This document shows, piece by piece, positions 44,015-53,258 of a stretch of 64,000 nt of DNA. Below the pieces are notes generated by a model. The model did no database searches. It saw only the letters and a program-made list of their open reading frames with translations, and was not told the origin of the DNA. The DNA lies in assembly GCF_014649015.1 (NCBI RefSeq), contig NZ_BMSF01000007.1:186001-250000 (forward strand), given 5' to 3'. Position numbers and translations under genes: made by a program. How positions within the stretch are numbered: the stretch's first letter is position 1; the number at the start of each line of letters is the position of its first letter. The DNA comes from Streptomyces narbonensis. Lineage in GTDB: Bacteria > Actinomycetota > Actinomycetes > Streptomycetales > Streptomycetaceae.

Positions 44015-44680
44015 CTACTTCTTCGCCTTTGCCCGCAGGCCCAGCGGCGCCGCGATCTCCTCCAGCATCACGCGGCCCGCCGCCTCCGCGAGGTCGTCCT
44101 CCGTCAGGTCCTCGTCCGTGTCGAGGCCGTCCAGCTCGGCCAGCGGCTGGTCGAGGCGGACGTGCGCGACCAGGGACTGGAGGGCGCGGAGGGTCGCCGA
44201 GGCGGTGGGGCCCCAGTTGGAGAAGTACGAGAACTGCCACCACCACAGCGCCTCGCTGGTGCGGCCCGCCCGGTAGTGGGCGAGGCCGTGCCGGAGGTCG
44301 GTGACGATGTCGGCGATGTTGTCGGAGATCCGCGCCGGCACCGGAGCCTTGCGCGGCTCGTACGGGTCGAAGACCTCGGAGAAGACGTCGACCGGGTCCA
44401 GCATGACCGCGAACCGCTCGCGGAGGTCGTCCACGTCCGGCTCCGGGCCCGTGTCCGGCTCGTACCGCTCATCGGGGACGATGTCCTCGTGCGCGCCGAG
44501 CCGGCCGCCCGCGAGCAGCAGCTGCGAGATCTCCAGGAGCATGAACGGGACCGCACTGTCGGGCTCGTCGCCCTTCGCGACCTCCGTGGTCGCGACGATG
44601 AAGCTCTCGATCGAGTCGGCGATCTGGACCGCGAAGTCGTCGGGGTCCTGCGTGACGGAGTGAAGCGTGGCGTCAGACAT
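44015..44680 (-). CDS. DUF5063 family protein
   Basis: 221 residues from the ATG at 44680, with GGAAGG upstream. Mostly helical; the WWWQFSYFSNWGPTASATLRAL block (about 147-168) and the acidic DERYEPDTGPEPDVDDLRER segment are characteristic of DUF5063. It lies 44 bp downstream of recR on the same strand, a common actinobacterial arrangement. Function unknown; the operon suggests a link to DNA repair or the cell cycle. Confidence 0.85.
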   Translation of the reverse strand: MSDATLHSVTQDPDDFAVQIADSIESFIVATTEVAKGDEPDSAVPFMLLEISQLLLAGGRLGAHEDIVPDERYEPDTGPEPDVDDLRERFAVMLDPVDVFSEVFDPYEPRKAPVPARISDNIADIVTDLRHGLAHYRAGRTSEALWWWQFSYFSNWGPTASATLRALQSLVAHVRLDQPLAELDGLDTDEDLTEDDLAEAAGRVMLEEIAAPLGLRAKAKK

Positions 44681-44724
44681 CGAGAAGCCTTCCTCGGGGC
44701 GCACCTGCGTGGGCTCGGTCCTCG

Positions 44725-45324
44725 TCATACATCTAGCAGTCGCCGCCCCTCGAAGGCACGGCCGAGGGTCACCTCGTCGGCGTACTCCAGGTCGCCGCCG
44801 ACCGGGAGCCCGCTCGCGAGACGGGTCACCTTCAGCCCCATGGGCTTGATCATCCGCGCCAGGTACGTCGCGGTGGCCTCGCCCTCCAGGTTCGGGTCGG
44901 TGGCGAGGATCAGCTCGGTGACCGCGCCGTCCGCGAGCCGTGCGAGGAGCTCCCGGATGCGCAGGTCGTCCGGGCCGACGCCCTCGATCGGGCTGATCGC
45001 GCCGCCGAGGACGTGGTACCGCCCCCGGAACTCGCGCGTCCGCTCGATCGCCACGACGTCCTTCGGCTCCTCGACCACGCAGATGACCGTCAGGTCGCGC
45101 CGCGGATCCCGGCAGATGTTGCACTGCTCCTGCTGTGCCACGTTGCCGCAGACCGCGCAGAACCTGACCTTCTCCTTGACCTCCAGGAGCGCGTGCGCGA
45201 GCCGCCGTACATCCGTGGGCTCCGCCTGGAGGATGTGGAAGGCGATCCGCTGCGCGCTCTTGGGACCGACGCCGGGCAGCCTGCCCAGTTCGTCGATGAG
45301 GTCCTGAACCACGCCTTCGTACAA
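44725..45324 (-). CDS. recR: Recombination mediator RecR
   Basis: 199 residues, the standard size. An N-terminal HhH (LGRLPGVGPKSAQRIAFH), a four-Cys zinc finger (CAVCGNVAQQEQCNIC), and a TOPRIM domain with VVEEPKDVVAIE and GGAISPIEG are all present. RecR acts with RecF/RecO to load RecA at gaps. It sits between ybaB and DUF5063 genes in a conserved order. Confidence 0.97.
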   Translation of the reverse strand: MYEGVVQDLIDELGRLPGVGPKSAQRIAFHILQAEPTDVRRLAHALLEVKEKVRFCAVCGNVAQQEQCNICRDPRRDLTVICVVEEPKDVVAIERTREFRGRYHVLGGAISPIEGVGPDDLRIRELLARLADGAVTELILATDPNLEGEATATYLARMIKPMGLKVTRLASGLPVGGDLEYADEVTLGRAFEGRRLLDV

Positions 45325-45415
45325 CGGAACGCCCTTCTCGGGGGTGCTTGATTCTTACGGTAGTGGCTGGAAGTGCACCTTTGAAGGTGTACGGGGATAC
45401 GGGTGGGGACCCGGG

Positions 45416-45751
45416 TCAGAAGCCCAGGCCGGGCATGCCGCCCATGCCCTGCGCCAGCGGGCCCAGCTTCGCCTGCTGGAGCTGCTCCGCGTTCTCGTTC
45501 GCCGCGTGCACGGCGGCCACGATCAGGTCGGCCAGCGTCTCCGTGTCCTCCGGGTCGACCGCCTTCGGGTCGATCACCAGGGCGCGCAGCTCGCCGGAGC
45601 CGGTGACGGTCGCCTTGACCAGGCCACCGCCCGCCTGACCCTCGACCTCGGTCGCGGCCAGTTCCCCCTGGGCACGGGCGAGGTCCTGCTGCATCTTCTG
45701 GGCCTGCTGGAGAAGCTGCTGCATATTGGGCTGGCCACCACCGGGAATCAC
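45416..45751 (-). CDS. YbaB/EbfC nucleoid-associated protein
   Basis: 111 residues from the GTG at 45751 (VIPGGGQPNMQQ), preferred because AGGAG lies 5 nt upstream; the GTG at 45757 is too close to it. The helix-strand-helix YbaB fold is evident (QQLLQQAQKMQQDLARAQ, VKATVTGSGELRALVIDP). It binds DNA as a dimer and commonly precedes recR, as here. Confidence 0.95.
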   Translation of the reverse strand: MIPGGGQPNMQQLLQQAQKMQQDLARAQGELAATEVEGQAGGGLVKATVTGSGELRALVIDPKAVDPEDTETLADLIVAAVHAANENAEQLQQAKLGPLAQGMGGMPGLGF

Positions 45752-46003
45752 GGGCACTCCTGAGGTTCGTTACGTCCGAATGTCGGGTACGCCCGAGCCT
45801 ACGTGTTCGCCGCCCGCCCTGCCTCCATCACTCTTTCGGGTGAGAAACTGCGGGCTTCTCTACCTGATCAACACCCTCTTGCGGGCGGAAATCCCGGGAT
45901 TCCGGGCCCATCGCCCACCATTCGGCGGTAGGAAGGGCAGGCACCACGTGCACCGCACGTCACAGAAGGACACGCGCGCTGAGCTGAACAGAGGAGTCCC
46001 CCG

Positions 46004-46747
46004 GTGAGCCAGCAGCCGGATATGCAGCCACCGGGTCACTCCGGGGAGAACCGGGAAGACACGGAGCGGCCGGACCGCGATCTCACCGGCACGCCCTTCC
46101 CGCTGGGCGACTGGGGCGAGCCCGCCGAGCGGCTCGACGAGCTCTACCGCTGGGTCGAGTCCAATGCCCTGCGCACGGCGGAGTGGTATCTCTCCGACCG
46201 CGTGTGGAAGCGCCGTGGCGCCCGGATCCTGCGGCTCGGCACCGCCGCCGGCGTGATCGCGGGCGCCGCGCTGCCGCTGCTCGACCTGACAGGGGCGGCC
46301 GAGGGTGCGGCCGGCTGGGGCTATCTGTCGCTGCTGATCGGCGCGGCCTGCCTGGCCTGCGACCGCTACTTCGGCCTGACGTCCGGCTGGATAAGGGACG
46401 TGGCGACCGCACAGGCCGTGCAGCGCCGTCTCCAGGCCCTGCAGTTCGACTGGGCCTCGGAGAGCGTCCGCGAGGTCCTGGGCCCCACGGAGGGCACGGC
46501 GAGCGAGGCCGCCGAGCGATGTCTCGGCGTACTGCGCCGCTTCTCGGAGGACGTGACCGAGCTGGTACGGGCGGAGACCGCGGACTGGATGGTCGAGTTC
46601 CGCTCGGGCCCGGCGCCGCTGATGCTCCAGTCGGTGGGCGTGGTGCCCGCGCGCGCGGAGAACTTCACCCACCCGTCGAGCCGCTTCCCGCTGCCGCCGG
46701 GCACCCGCCCGAACATGCCGCGCCAGCGGCCCCCGGAGGCCCGCTGA
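46004..46747 (+). CDS. SLATT-domain membrane protein
   Basis: 247 residues from a GTG. Two transmembrane helices at about 78-96 (AAGVIAGAALPLLDL) and 104-122 (GYLSLLIGAACLACDRYFG), flanked by helices, make the SMODS/SLATT-type fold. SLATT proteins are proposed pore-forming effectors in conflict systems, but this copy next to recR is a conserved Streptomyces chromosomal gene without an adjacent nucleotide cyclase. Its last codons already contain the CCGGAGGCCCGCTG unit repeated downstream. Confidence 0.8.
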   Translation: MSQQPDMQPPGHSGENREDTERPDRDLTGTPFPLGDWGEPAERLDELYRWVESNALRTAEWYLSDRVWKRRGARILRLGTAAGVIAGAALPLLDLTGAAEGAAGWGYLSLLIGAACLACDRYFGLTSGWIRDVATAQAVQRRLQALQFDWASESVREVLGPTEGTASEAAERCLGVLRRFSEDVTELVRAETADWMVEFRSGPAPLMLQSVGVVPARAENFTHPSSRFPLPPGTRPNMPRQRPPEAR

Positions 46748-46808
46748 GCCTTCCGGAGGCCCGCTGTGCCCGGAGGGGGACCCGCCGGCCTCGGGAGTCC
46801 GCTGATAC

Positions 46809-46848
46809 CTCCGGAGGGCCCGCTGGACCTCCGGAGGGCCCGCTGGAC
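46809..46848. repeat. 20-bp direct tandem repeat
   Basis: CTCCGGAGGGCCCGCTGGAC occurs twice head to tail (46809-46828, 46829-46848), with decayed copies of its core running from the end of the SLATT gene to about 46870. It fills the 206-bp gap before the next, convergent gene. Confidence 0.75.
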
Positions 46849-46953
46849 CTCCGGGAGGGACCTTCAGGGACCCCTCGGGGCCGCGAACGGCTCCAGGGGC
46901 TGTCGGGCCCCCGAAGCGCCGAGGAAGGCCCGGGCCGATCCTCGGCCCGATCC

Positions 46954-47604
46954 TCAGCTCAGGATGATCATCGAGCCCTGTGCGAGGCTCCTGGTCGCCG
47001 CCGCGTGCAGTCCCAGCCACACGTGACGCTCCCGCGCGAAGGGGCTGTCGTCGTACGGGATCGGGTCGGCCGGCTCCTCCAGGGAGGTCGGTCGCTCCGG
47101 CGGCACCGGAAGCGCCGGCGGGTTCATCGGGTCGATGCCGATCGAGGGCGCCACGAACTCGAGCTCGCGGAGGAGCCCGTACGAGGAGCCGAGCGGGCCG
47201 CCGCCTTCCAGGAGCTCGTCGCTGGAGAGCGGCGCCGGGAAGTCGACGGGCACGTACGAACCCGCGTGGTCGTAGTGCCAGACCAGGTGCGACTGCTGGG
47301 CTGTCGCCTCGAACATCTCCAGGAGCTGTTCGTAGTCCCCGCCGAGCTCGCCGACCGGCTCGACCGGCAGCCCGCACACCTGGAGCAGGTAGGCGCGACG
47401 CAGGAAGTGCAGGGCCTCGTAGTCGAAGCCCGCGATCGGGGCGACGTCGCCGGAGAGCCCCGGCATGTAGGCGTAGACGGGCACGGTGGGCAGGCCGGAC
47501 GCGCTCAGCACGGCGTCGTAGGCCGCTATCTCTTCGGCGAAGGGGTTGTCGGGGCTGTGGCACAGCAGGTCGACAAGGGGGACCAGCCACAGGTCACAGG
47601 CCAA
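46954..47604 (-). CDS. Conserved hypothetical protein
   Basis: 216 residues, cytosolic, without recognised motifs. The N-terminal CDLWLVPLVDLLCHSPDNPF and the aromatic LVWHYDHAGSYVPVDFPAPL stretch suggest a conserved globular protein. It converges on the SLATT gene. I cannot assign a role. Confidence 0.65.
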   Translation of the reverse strand: MACDLWLVPLVDLLCHSPDNPFAEEIAAYDAVLSASGLPTVPVYAYMPGLSGDVAPIAGFDYEALHFLRRAYLLQVCGLPVEPVGELGGDYEQLLEMFEATAQQSHLVWHYDHAGSYVPVDFPAPLSSDELLEGGGPLGSSYGLLRELEFVAPSIGIDPMNPPALPVPPERPTSLEEPADPIPYDDSPFARERHVWLGLHAAATRSLAQGSMIILS

Positions 47605-47729
47605 GGGAGGCTCGCTCTCCGTCGGTTGCAGGGACGGCCAGGGTAGTCGGCGGCGCCGGCCACGCCCACCCGCTCAGGAACTGCCCCCGGATCAGCCGCC
47701 TCAACCCGGCCGCCACCCGGAGGTTCCCC

Positions 47730-48437
47730 TCAACGCGCGCGGTTCTCCAGGCGGTCGGCCCACTCCAGGGAGTGCGTGTTGTAGTCCCGTACGACCGCGA
47801 CGGCCGCCTCCGCGTCGCCGCGCGTGACCGCGTCCACCAGGTCGACGTGTCCGCTCCACAGCCAGCCGTTCATGTCCCGCTCGGAGCGCAGGTAGGGCAC
47901 GGAGAAGACCCATGCCTGGACGCGGAGCCGGTGCAGGAACTCGGCGATGTAGTCGTTGGCGGCGACCAGGCGGGCCAGTTCGCGCCAGTAGCGGATGTCG
48001 TAGCCGATGAGGACGTCCAGGTCGCCGGCGCGGGCGGCGCGGGCCGCGGCCTCGCCCCGGCGGCGTACGGAGACGAGCGCGACGCCGACCCCGAGGTCGG
48101 GTTCCGTGGCAGCGGAACGGGGCGGCACCATGGCCGCGTCGCGGCGGAAGATGCCGTCGACGACGAGCATCCGGGCCTCGACCATCCGCCGGTAGTCGTC
48201 GACCGAGTACTGGTGGACGCGGAAGCCGCGGTGCTGGTCGGAGTCGAGGAGCCCCTGTGCGCAGAGGTCGACGAGGGCCTCCCGCACGGGCGTCGCGGAC
48301 ACTCCGTACTGCTCGGCGATCTGCTTGACCGTGAACTCCTGGCCCGGCTGGAGACGGCCTGCGAGCACCTCGTCACGCAGCGCGTCCGCGATCTGCTGCC
48401 GCAGGGTGTTGCGGGTGACAGCTCCGCTCGCGGGCAT
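47730..48437 (-). CDS. GntR-family (FadR/FCD type) transcriptional regulator
   Basis: 235 residues. The winged HTH occupies about 12-75 (VKQIAEQYGVSATPVREALV). The helical FCD ligand-binding domain spans about 85-225, with metal-ligand-type residues in DIRYWRELA and GHVDLVDAV. It is transcribed in the same direction as the aminotransferase gene 84 bp upstream, suggesting control of amine or amino-acid catabolism. Confidence 0.88.
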   Translation of the reverse strand: MPASGAVTRNTLRQQIADALRDEVLAGRLQPGQEFTVKQIAEQYGVSATPVREALVDLCAQGLLDSDQHRGFRVHQYSVDDYRRMVEARMLVVDGIFRRDAAMVPPRSAATEPDLGVGVALVSVRRRGEAAARAARAGDLDVLIGYDIRYWRELARLVAANDYIAEFLHRLRVQAWVFSVPYLRSERDMNGWLWSGHVDLVDAVTRGDAEAAVAVVRDYNTHSLEWADRLENRAR

Positions 48438-48521
48438 GTGGTCGGCCCCCTCCGTCCGGCTTCGGACACCCTAGTCCAAACGGAGGGAACCTCCCCGAAT
48501 CACCTGTAGGCGACGATTCGA

Positions 48522-49886
48522 TTACGCGGTGTACTCGTCGGCCACCGACAGCGCGGCGTCAAGGGCCGCCAGGCCCTCCTTGACCTCGGCCTCGGAGGCG
48601 TTGCAGGCGGGGACGGCGTGCGTGCGGTTCATGTTGATGAAGGGCCACAGGCCGTTCTTCTTCGCCGCGGCGCCCAGGGCGGCCATCGGCGCGGCGGCCT
48701 CGCCGGCGGCGTTGTACGGGACGAGCGGCTCGCGCGTCTCGCGGTTCCTGACGAGCTCCAGCGCCCAGAAGACGCCCATGCCGCGGACCTCGCCGACGGA
48801 CGGGTGGCGCTCGGCGAGCTCGCGCAGGCCGGGCCCGAGGACGTTCTCGCCGAGGTGGGCGGCGTGCTCGACGACCTTCTCGTCCTCCATCACCTGGATG
48901 GTGGCGACGGCGGCGGCGCAGGCCAGCGGGTGACCGGAGTAGGTCAGGCCGCCGGGGTAGGGCCGCTTGTCGAAGGTCGCGGCGATCTCGGCGTTGATGG
49001 CGACGCCGCCGAGCGGCACGTAACCGGAGTTCACGCCCTTCGCGAAGGTCATCAGGTCGGGCACGACGTCGAAGTGCTCGGCGGCGAACCACTTGCCCGT
49101 GCGGCCGAAGCCGGCCATGACCTCGTCGAGGACGAAGACGATGCCGTACTTGTCGCAGATCGCGCGGACGCCGGCGAGGTAGCCGGGCGGCGGGGTCATG
49201 ATGCCGGCGGTGCCGGGCACGGTCTCCAGGATGATCGCGGCGATCGTCGCCGGACCCTCGAAGGCGATCGTGTCCTCCAGGTGCGCGAGGGCGCGCTCGC
49301 ACTCCTGCTGCTCGGTCTCGGAGTAGAACGGCGAGCGGTAGAGGAAGGGCGCCCAGAAGCGGACGACGCCGGCGGAGCCGGTGTCCGAGGCCCAGCGGCG
49401 CGGGTCGCCGGTGAGGTTGATCGCGGTGGAGGTGGCGCCGTGGTACGAGCGGAAGGCGGAGAGCACCTTGTGGCGGCCCGTGTGCAGACGGGCCATCCGG
49501 ACGGCGTTCTCGACGGCCTCGGCGCCGCCGTTGGTGAAGAAGATCTTGTCCAGGTCGCCCGGGGTGCGCTCGGCGATGAGGCGTGCGGCCTCGGAGCGGA
49601 CGTCCACGGCGAAGGCGGGCGCGAAGGTCGCGAGCTTGCCGGCCTGCTCCTGGATCGCGGCGACGACCTTGGGGTGCTGGTAGCCGATGTTCGTGTAGAC
49701 GAGACCGCTGGTGAAGTCGAGGTAGCGGTTTCCGTCGTAGTCCCAGAAGTACGAGCCCTCGGCGCCGGCGACGGCGAGCGGGTCGATCAGACCCTGGGCG
49801 GACCAGGAGTGGAAGACGTGCGCGCGGTCGGCGGCCTTGACGGCCGCGCCGGCCTGGGGATCGGGTGCGGCGACATGAGGGGTCAT
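48522..49886 (-). CDS. Class III PLP-dependent aminotransferase
   Basis: 454 residues from the ATG at 49886 (MTPHVAAPDP). Class III features: FFTNGGAEAVENAVRMAR, YHGATSTAINLTG, the PLP aspartate in VLDEVMAGFGRTG and the Schiff-base lysine in LMTFAKGVNSGYVPLG. The family uses omega-amino donors such as beta-alanine, GABA or taurine. Divergent from the DJ-1/MarR operon; the two share the 166-bp promoter region containing tandem palindromes. Confidence 0.93.
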   Translation of the reverse strand: MTPHVAAPDPQAGAAVKAADRAHVFHSWSAQGLIDPLAVAGAEGSYFWDYDGNRYLDFTSGLVYTNIGYQHPKVVAAIQEQAGKLATFAPAFAVDVRSEAARLIAERTPGDLDKIFFTNGGAEAVENAVRMARLHTGRHKVLSAFRSYHGATSTAINLTGDPRRWASDTGSAGVVRFWAPFLYRSPFYSETEQQECERALAHLEDTIAFEGPATIAAIILETVPGTAGIMTPPPGYLAGVRAICDKYGIVFVLDEVMAGFGRTGKWFAAEHFDVVPDLMTFAKGVNSGYVPLGGVAINAEIAATFDKRPYPGGLTYSGHPLACAAAVATIQVMEDEKVVEHAAHLGENVLGPGLRELAERHPSVGEVRGMGVFWALELVRNRETREPLVPYNAAGEAAAPMAALGAAAKKNGLWPFINMNRTHAVPACNASEAEVKEGLAALDAALSVADEYTA

Positions 49887-50018
49887 ACGGTCGAGGGTAA
49901 GGAATCGCAGGTGGGGCGGGCCATGACCATCTTGTCCACCGAGACCGGGCCGGACGCGACACCTTGCTCCGTCCCGATTCGCGCGCGGGCGGAGCCTCGG
50001 AGGAAGCCACATCCTCAT

Positions 50019-50053
50019 TGACAGCAAGCTGTCATCATGACAGTCTTCTGTCA
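50019..50053. promoter_or_regulatory. Two tandem TGACAG-N4-CTGTCA palindromes
   Basis: TGACAGCAAGCTGTCA at 50019-50034 and TGACAGTCTTCTGTCA at 50038-50053 are spaced 19 bp apart. The second overlaps the DJ-1 start codon. Dimensions fit MarR dimers, and a MarR gene is second in the operon, so negative autoregulation is likely. Confidence 0.75.
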
Positions 50054-50658
50054 TGGGAATCGAGAGTGCCACCACGACCGTCCACCTCGCCGTCTACGAC
50101 ACCCTCGCCGACTGGGAGACGGGCCACGCCACGGCCTGGCTCGCCCGCGCCGGGTTCACCGTCCGGACCGTCGGCGCGGTCGCCGGAGAGCCCGTCACGA
50201 CGATCGCCGGCATCCGGATCGTCCCCGACCTCGCGCTCGACGACCTCCGCCCCGAGGACAGCGCCCTGCTGATCCTTCCGGGCGCCGAGAAGTACGACGA
50301 GGGCGACGAGCTCGCCCCCTTCACGGCCAAGGCCCGGACCTTCCTCGACGCCGGCGTGCCGGTCGCCGCGATCTGCGGCGCCACGGCGGGCCTGGCGAAG
50401 GAGGGCCTGCTCGACGACCGCGCGCACACCAGCGCCGTCTCCTTCTACCTCGCCGCCACGGGCTACAAGGGCGGTGAGCACTACGTCGACGCGGACGCGG
50501 TGACGGCCGGGGACCTGATCACCGCGGGCCCGACGGAGCCGGTCGCGTTCGCACGGGAGATCTTCGCCCGGCTGGGCGCGTACGAGGGCAAGCGCGACGC
50601 CTGGTTCCGCCTCTTCCACGACTCGGACCCGGCGGCCTTCGTCGAGCTGAACTCCTGA
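50053..50658 (+). CDS. DJ-1/PfpI family protein
   Basis: 201 residues. The nucleophile elbow AAICGATAGLA (Cys at about 116) and the acidic residue in LLILPGAEKYDE are present. Members act as glyoxalase III, chaperones or regulators; the exact activity is not evident. Its ATG overlaps an operator, and a MarR regulator gene follows 10 bp downstream, making a small redox- or electrophile-responsive operon plausible. Confidence 0.88.
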   Translation: MGIESATTTVHLAVYDTLADWETGHATAWLARAGFTVRTVGAVAGEPVTTIAGIRIVPDLALDDLRPEDSALLILPGAEKYDEGDELAPFTAKARTFLDAGVPVAAICGATAGLAKEGLLDDRAHTSAVSFYLAATGYKGGEHYVDADAVTAGDLITAGPTEPVAFAREIFARLGAYEGKRDAWFRLFHDSDPAAFVELNS

Positions 50659-50668
50659 GGCGGCCCGC

Positions 50669-51142
50669 ATGAGCCACGAAGCCGTGAGCCGCCGGGAGCA
50701 GCAGGACGCCCTGTCCCGTACGGCCCTGGGCGTCTTCCGCCTCAACGGGCAGTTCCTCGCCCTCTCGGAGAAGCTGGCCGAACCGGCCGGCCTGACCGCC
50801 GCCTGGTGGCAGGTCCTCGGCGCCGTCCTCCCCGAGCCGCTGCCGGTCGCCGGGATCGCCCGCGTCATGGGCATCACCCGGCAGAGCGTCCAGCGGATCG
50901 CGGACCTGCTCGTCCGCGAGGGCCTCGCGGCCTACGAGCCGAACCCGGCCCACCGGCGCGCCAAGCTCCTCGCGCCCACGGCGGCGGGCCGGGCGGCGAT
51001 CGACCGCATCGACCCGGGGCACGCGGAGCTGGCGGCCCTGCTCGTGCGGGAGCTCGGCGGCCAGGAGGCCTTCGACGAGACCGTACGGGTGCTGGAGCGG
51101 CTCTCAGGAGCACTTGAGGCCGTCGAAGCGGATCACCCGTAG
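50669..51142 (+). CDS. MarR-family transcriptional regulator
   Basis: 157 residues with the MarR winged helix: LPVAGIARVMGITRQSVQRIADLLVREGLAAY (recognition helix) and the wing NPAHRRAKLLAPT. Dimerisation helices lie at both ends. It is the second gene of the DJ-1 operon, whose promoter bears two palindromes of the right size for its dimers. Confidence 0.9.
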   Translation: MSHEAVSRREQQDALSRTALGVFRLNGQFLALSEKLAEPAGLTAAWWQVLGAVLPEPLPVAGIARVMGITRQSVQRIADLLVREGLAAYEPNPAHRRAKLLAPTAAGRAAIDRIDPGHAELAALLVRELGGQEAFDETVRVLERLSGALEAVEADHP

Positions 51143-51252
51143 GCGACCCGCCGCGGGGAGACGCACTCCGCGGCGGAGACGCACTCCGCGGCGGGGCAAA
51201 ACGAGCCGGCGGAACATGCCGCCGGGGGACGAGCGGGACTCGCCGCCCTGCC

Positions 51253-51288
51253 CGGTCGGCCACCCGGGAAGCTCCGGGTGGCCGACCG
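51253..51288. terminator. Hairpin terminator after the MarR gene
   Basis: A perfect 15-bp stem (51253-51267 with 51274-51288) around a GAAGCT loop. Upstream of it two near-identical GCGGAGACGCACTCCGC units (51153-51190) form smaller hairpins. Confidence 0.75.
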
Positions 51289-51359
51289 CCGTTGACCTGA
51301 AGCGTGATTGAGGTCCTAGCGTGGTGCCCACGTGATCATCTGACGACGGGAAACACGCC

Positions 51360-52193
51360 ATGATCCTCGTGACCGGAGCCACCGGAAACATAGGCCGCGC
51401 CCTGCTCAAGGAGCTGCACGCGCACGGTGCCGGGCCGCTGCGAGGACTCACCCGTGATGCCGGACGGGCCGTCTTCCCCGAGGGGGTCGAGGCCGTCGAG
51501 GGCGACTTCGCGGAGACGTCGTCGTTGAAGCCGGCGCTGGAGGGGGTGCGCTCGCTCTTCCTGGTGTCGCGCCTGGGCTCGGACGCCGACATTCTCGAAG
51601 CCGCCCGGCAGGCGGGCGTGGAGCACGTCGTCCTGGTGTCGTCGATCACCGTCCAGACCCACCCGCACCTCGCCCCCGCCGCCGAGAACCTGGCGGTGGA
51701 GCAGCTGCTCCAGGCGAGCGGCATGGCCTGGACGATCCTGCGGCCGACGCAGTTCGCCTCGAACGCCCTGATGTGGGCCGCGGCCGTCCGCGGCCACGAG
51801 ACCGTCCACGCGCCGTACGCCGGGACCGCGCTGCCGACCGTCCACCCCGCCGACATCGCCGCGGTGGCGCGCGTGGCGCTGACCGAGCCCGGCCACCGCG
51901 GACGCACGTACGCCTTGACCGGGCCTGAGCCGGTGACCGCCCGGCAGCAGGTGGAGGCCATCTCCGCGGCACTGGGGCGGGAGGTCCCCTTCGCCGAGAT
52001 CAGCCGCGAGCAGGCCCACGCGCAGATGGCCGCGGTCTTCGGACCCGAGGCCGCGGACGCGGTGCTCGACGTCACCGGCGGGGACGTGAACGACGAGCTG
52101 CTGAGGGTGCGCGACACGATGTCGCAGGTCACCGGGGCGGCGGCCCGCCCGTTCCGGCAGTGGGCCTCGGAGAACGCCGCGGCCTTCCGCTGA
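51360..52193 (+). CDS. NmrA-like NAD(P)-binding protein
   Basis: 277 residues. The Rossmann motif TGATGNIG is at 5-12. The SDR catalytic YxxxK is absent, as in NmrA/HSCARG-type members that sense the NAD(P)H ratio or act as quinone reductases. ILRPTQFASNAL and GPEPVTARQQVEAIS are typical family segments. It is a single gene between two hairpins. Confidence 0.88.
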   Translation: MILVTGATGNIGRALLKELHAHGAGPLRGLTRDAGRAVFPEGVEAVEGDFAETSSLKPALEGVRSLFLVSRLGSDADILEAARQAGVEHVVLVSSITVQTHPHLAPAAENLAVEQLLQASGMAWTILRPTQFASNALMWAAAVRGHETVHAPYAGTALPTVHPADIAAVARVALTEPGHRGRTYALTGPEPVTARQQVEAISAALGREVPFAEISREQAHAQMAAVFGPEAADAVLDVTGGDVNDELLRVRDTMSQVTGAAARPFRQWASENAAAFR

Positions 52194-52294
52194 ACCGGAA
52201 CCGGAACCGGAAAGCCCTCGCCCCGCACCGGGAGCATCACGGTGCGGGGCGAGGCGAGGCGAGGCGAGGAGAGAAGCGGAGCCGAGCGGAGCGG

Positions 52295-53206
52295 TCAGCA
52301 GTACAGGTTCGCGCCGGCGGGGACGCCCAGGATCTGGGTGAACTGCTGGTACTTGGTGACCCGGCTCTGCACCTGGGCGGGGTTGCCGCCGTTGCACTCC
52401 AGGCTGCCGTTGATCGCCCAGATGGTCTGGCCGAAGCCGGCGCCGTTGACCATCGCGTTGTGGGCGGTCATCGTGCCGGGACCGTTCTGGGTGTTCCAGT
52501 ACCAGAGGCCCGTCATCATGGCGACGGCCGGATCCTGCTCGACCCGCCAGGGGTTGTTGAGCAGGTCGATGCCGAGGGCGTCACCGGCCGCCTTGTAGTT
52601 GAAGTTCCAGGAGAGCTGGATGGGGCCGCGGCCGTAGTACGCGGCCTGGCCGGCGGGACAGCCGTAGGGCTGGTTCCGGTCGCAGTAGTGCGGGTAGTTG
52701 GCGGTGTTCTGCTCGACGATGTGGACGAGGCCGCCCGTCTCGTGGGAGACGTTCGCGAGGAAGGCCGCGGCCTCCTGCTTCTTCACGGTGTCGCTGCCGG
52801 TGTTGGCGAAGCCGGGGTACGACTTGAGGGCCGCGGTGAGGCCCGCGTACGTGTAGAAGGGGTTCCTGTTCGGGAACATCTGGTTGAACTGAGCCTCGGA
52901 GACGACGAATCCGGAGCTCGGCGGCGTGGTGGGCGGGGTCGTGGGTCCGCCGCCACAGGCTCCCTGGTCGGCCCAGACGCCCCACTCGCCGGTCGTACCG
53001 GGGGTCTCGTTCTGGGTCCACCACTTGGCCTGCCAGTTGTGGCCGTTGTGCGAGGCCGTCATCCCGCCCGTGTAGACGCTGGAGGAGTTCCATGCGGCCG
53101 CGCAGGCGGCTGCCGCTCCTGCCGAGGCGGCGGGGAGGAGGAGCAGGGCGAGTCCAACGGCCGTACAGAGCGCGGCCAGCGAGGTGGCCAACTTACGCAG
53201 CAGCAT
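52295..53206 (-). CDS. Secreted GH19 chitinase with N-terminal chitin-binding module
   Basis: 303 residues from the ATG at 53206 with GGAAGGAAG upstream. Signal peptide about 1-34; CBM5/12 at about 36-84 (GMTASHNGHNWQAKWWTQNE, DQGAC); a Gly/Pro/Thr linker; then the GH19 catalytic domain (99-303) with the catalytic Glu156 in NVSHETGGL and YYGRGPIQLSWNFNY. Length and order match Streptomyces family 19 chitinases. Two chitinase-type promoter repeats lie upstream. Confidence 0.95.
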   Translation of the reverse strand: MLLRKLATSLAALCTAVGLALLLLPAASAGAAAACAAAWNSSSVYTGGMTASHNGHNWQAKWWTQNETPGTTGEWGVWADQGACGGGPTTPPTTPPSSGFVVSEAQFNQMFPNRNPFYTYAGLTAALKSYPGFANTGSDTVKKQEAAAFLANVSHETGGLVHIVEQNTANYPHYCDRNQPYGCPAGQAAYYGRGPIQLSWNFNYKAAGDALGIDLLNNPWRVEQDPAVAMMTGLWYWNTQNGPGTMTAHNAMVNGAGFGQTIWAINGSLECNGGNPAQVQSRVTKYQQFTQILGVPAGANLYC

Positions 53207-53258
53207 GCGTACTTCCTTCCGGGTGGGGCCGGGTCGGGGAAGCACAGCGAAGCGCTAT

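Noticed and set aside
46004..46747. SLATT gene as effector of a CBASS-type defence system
   Set aside because: No nucleotide cyclase or other conflict gene is adjacent and its position beside recR is a conserved chromosomal arrangement.
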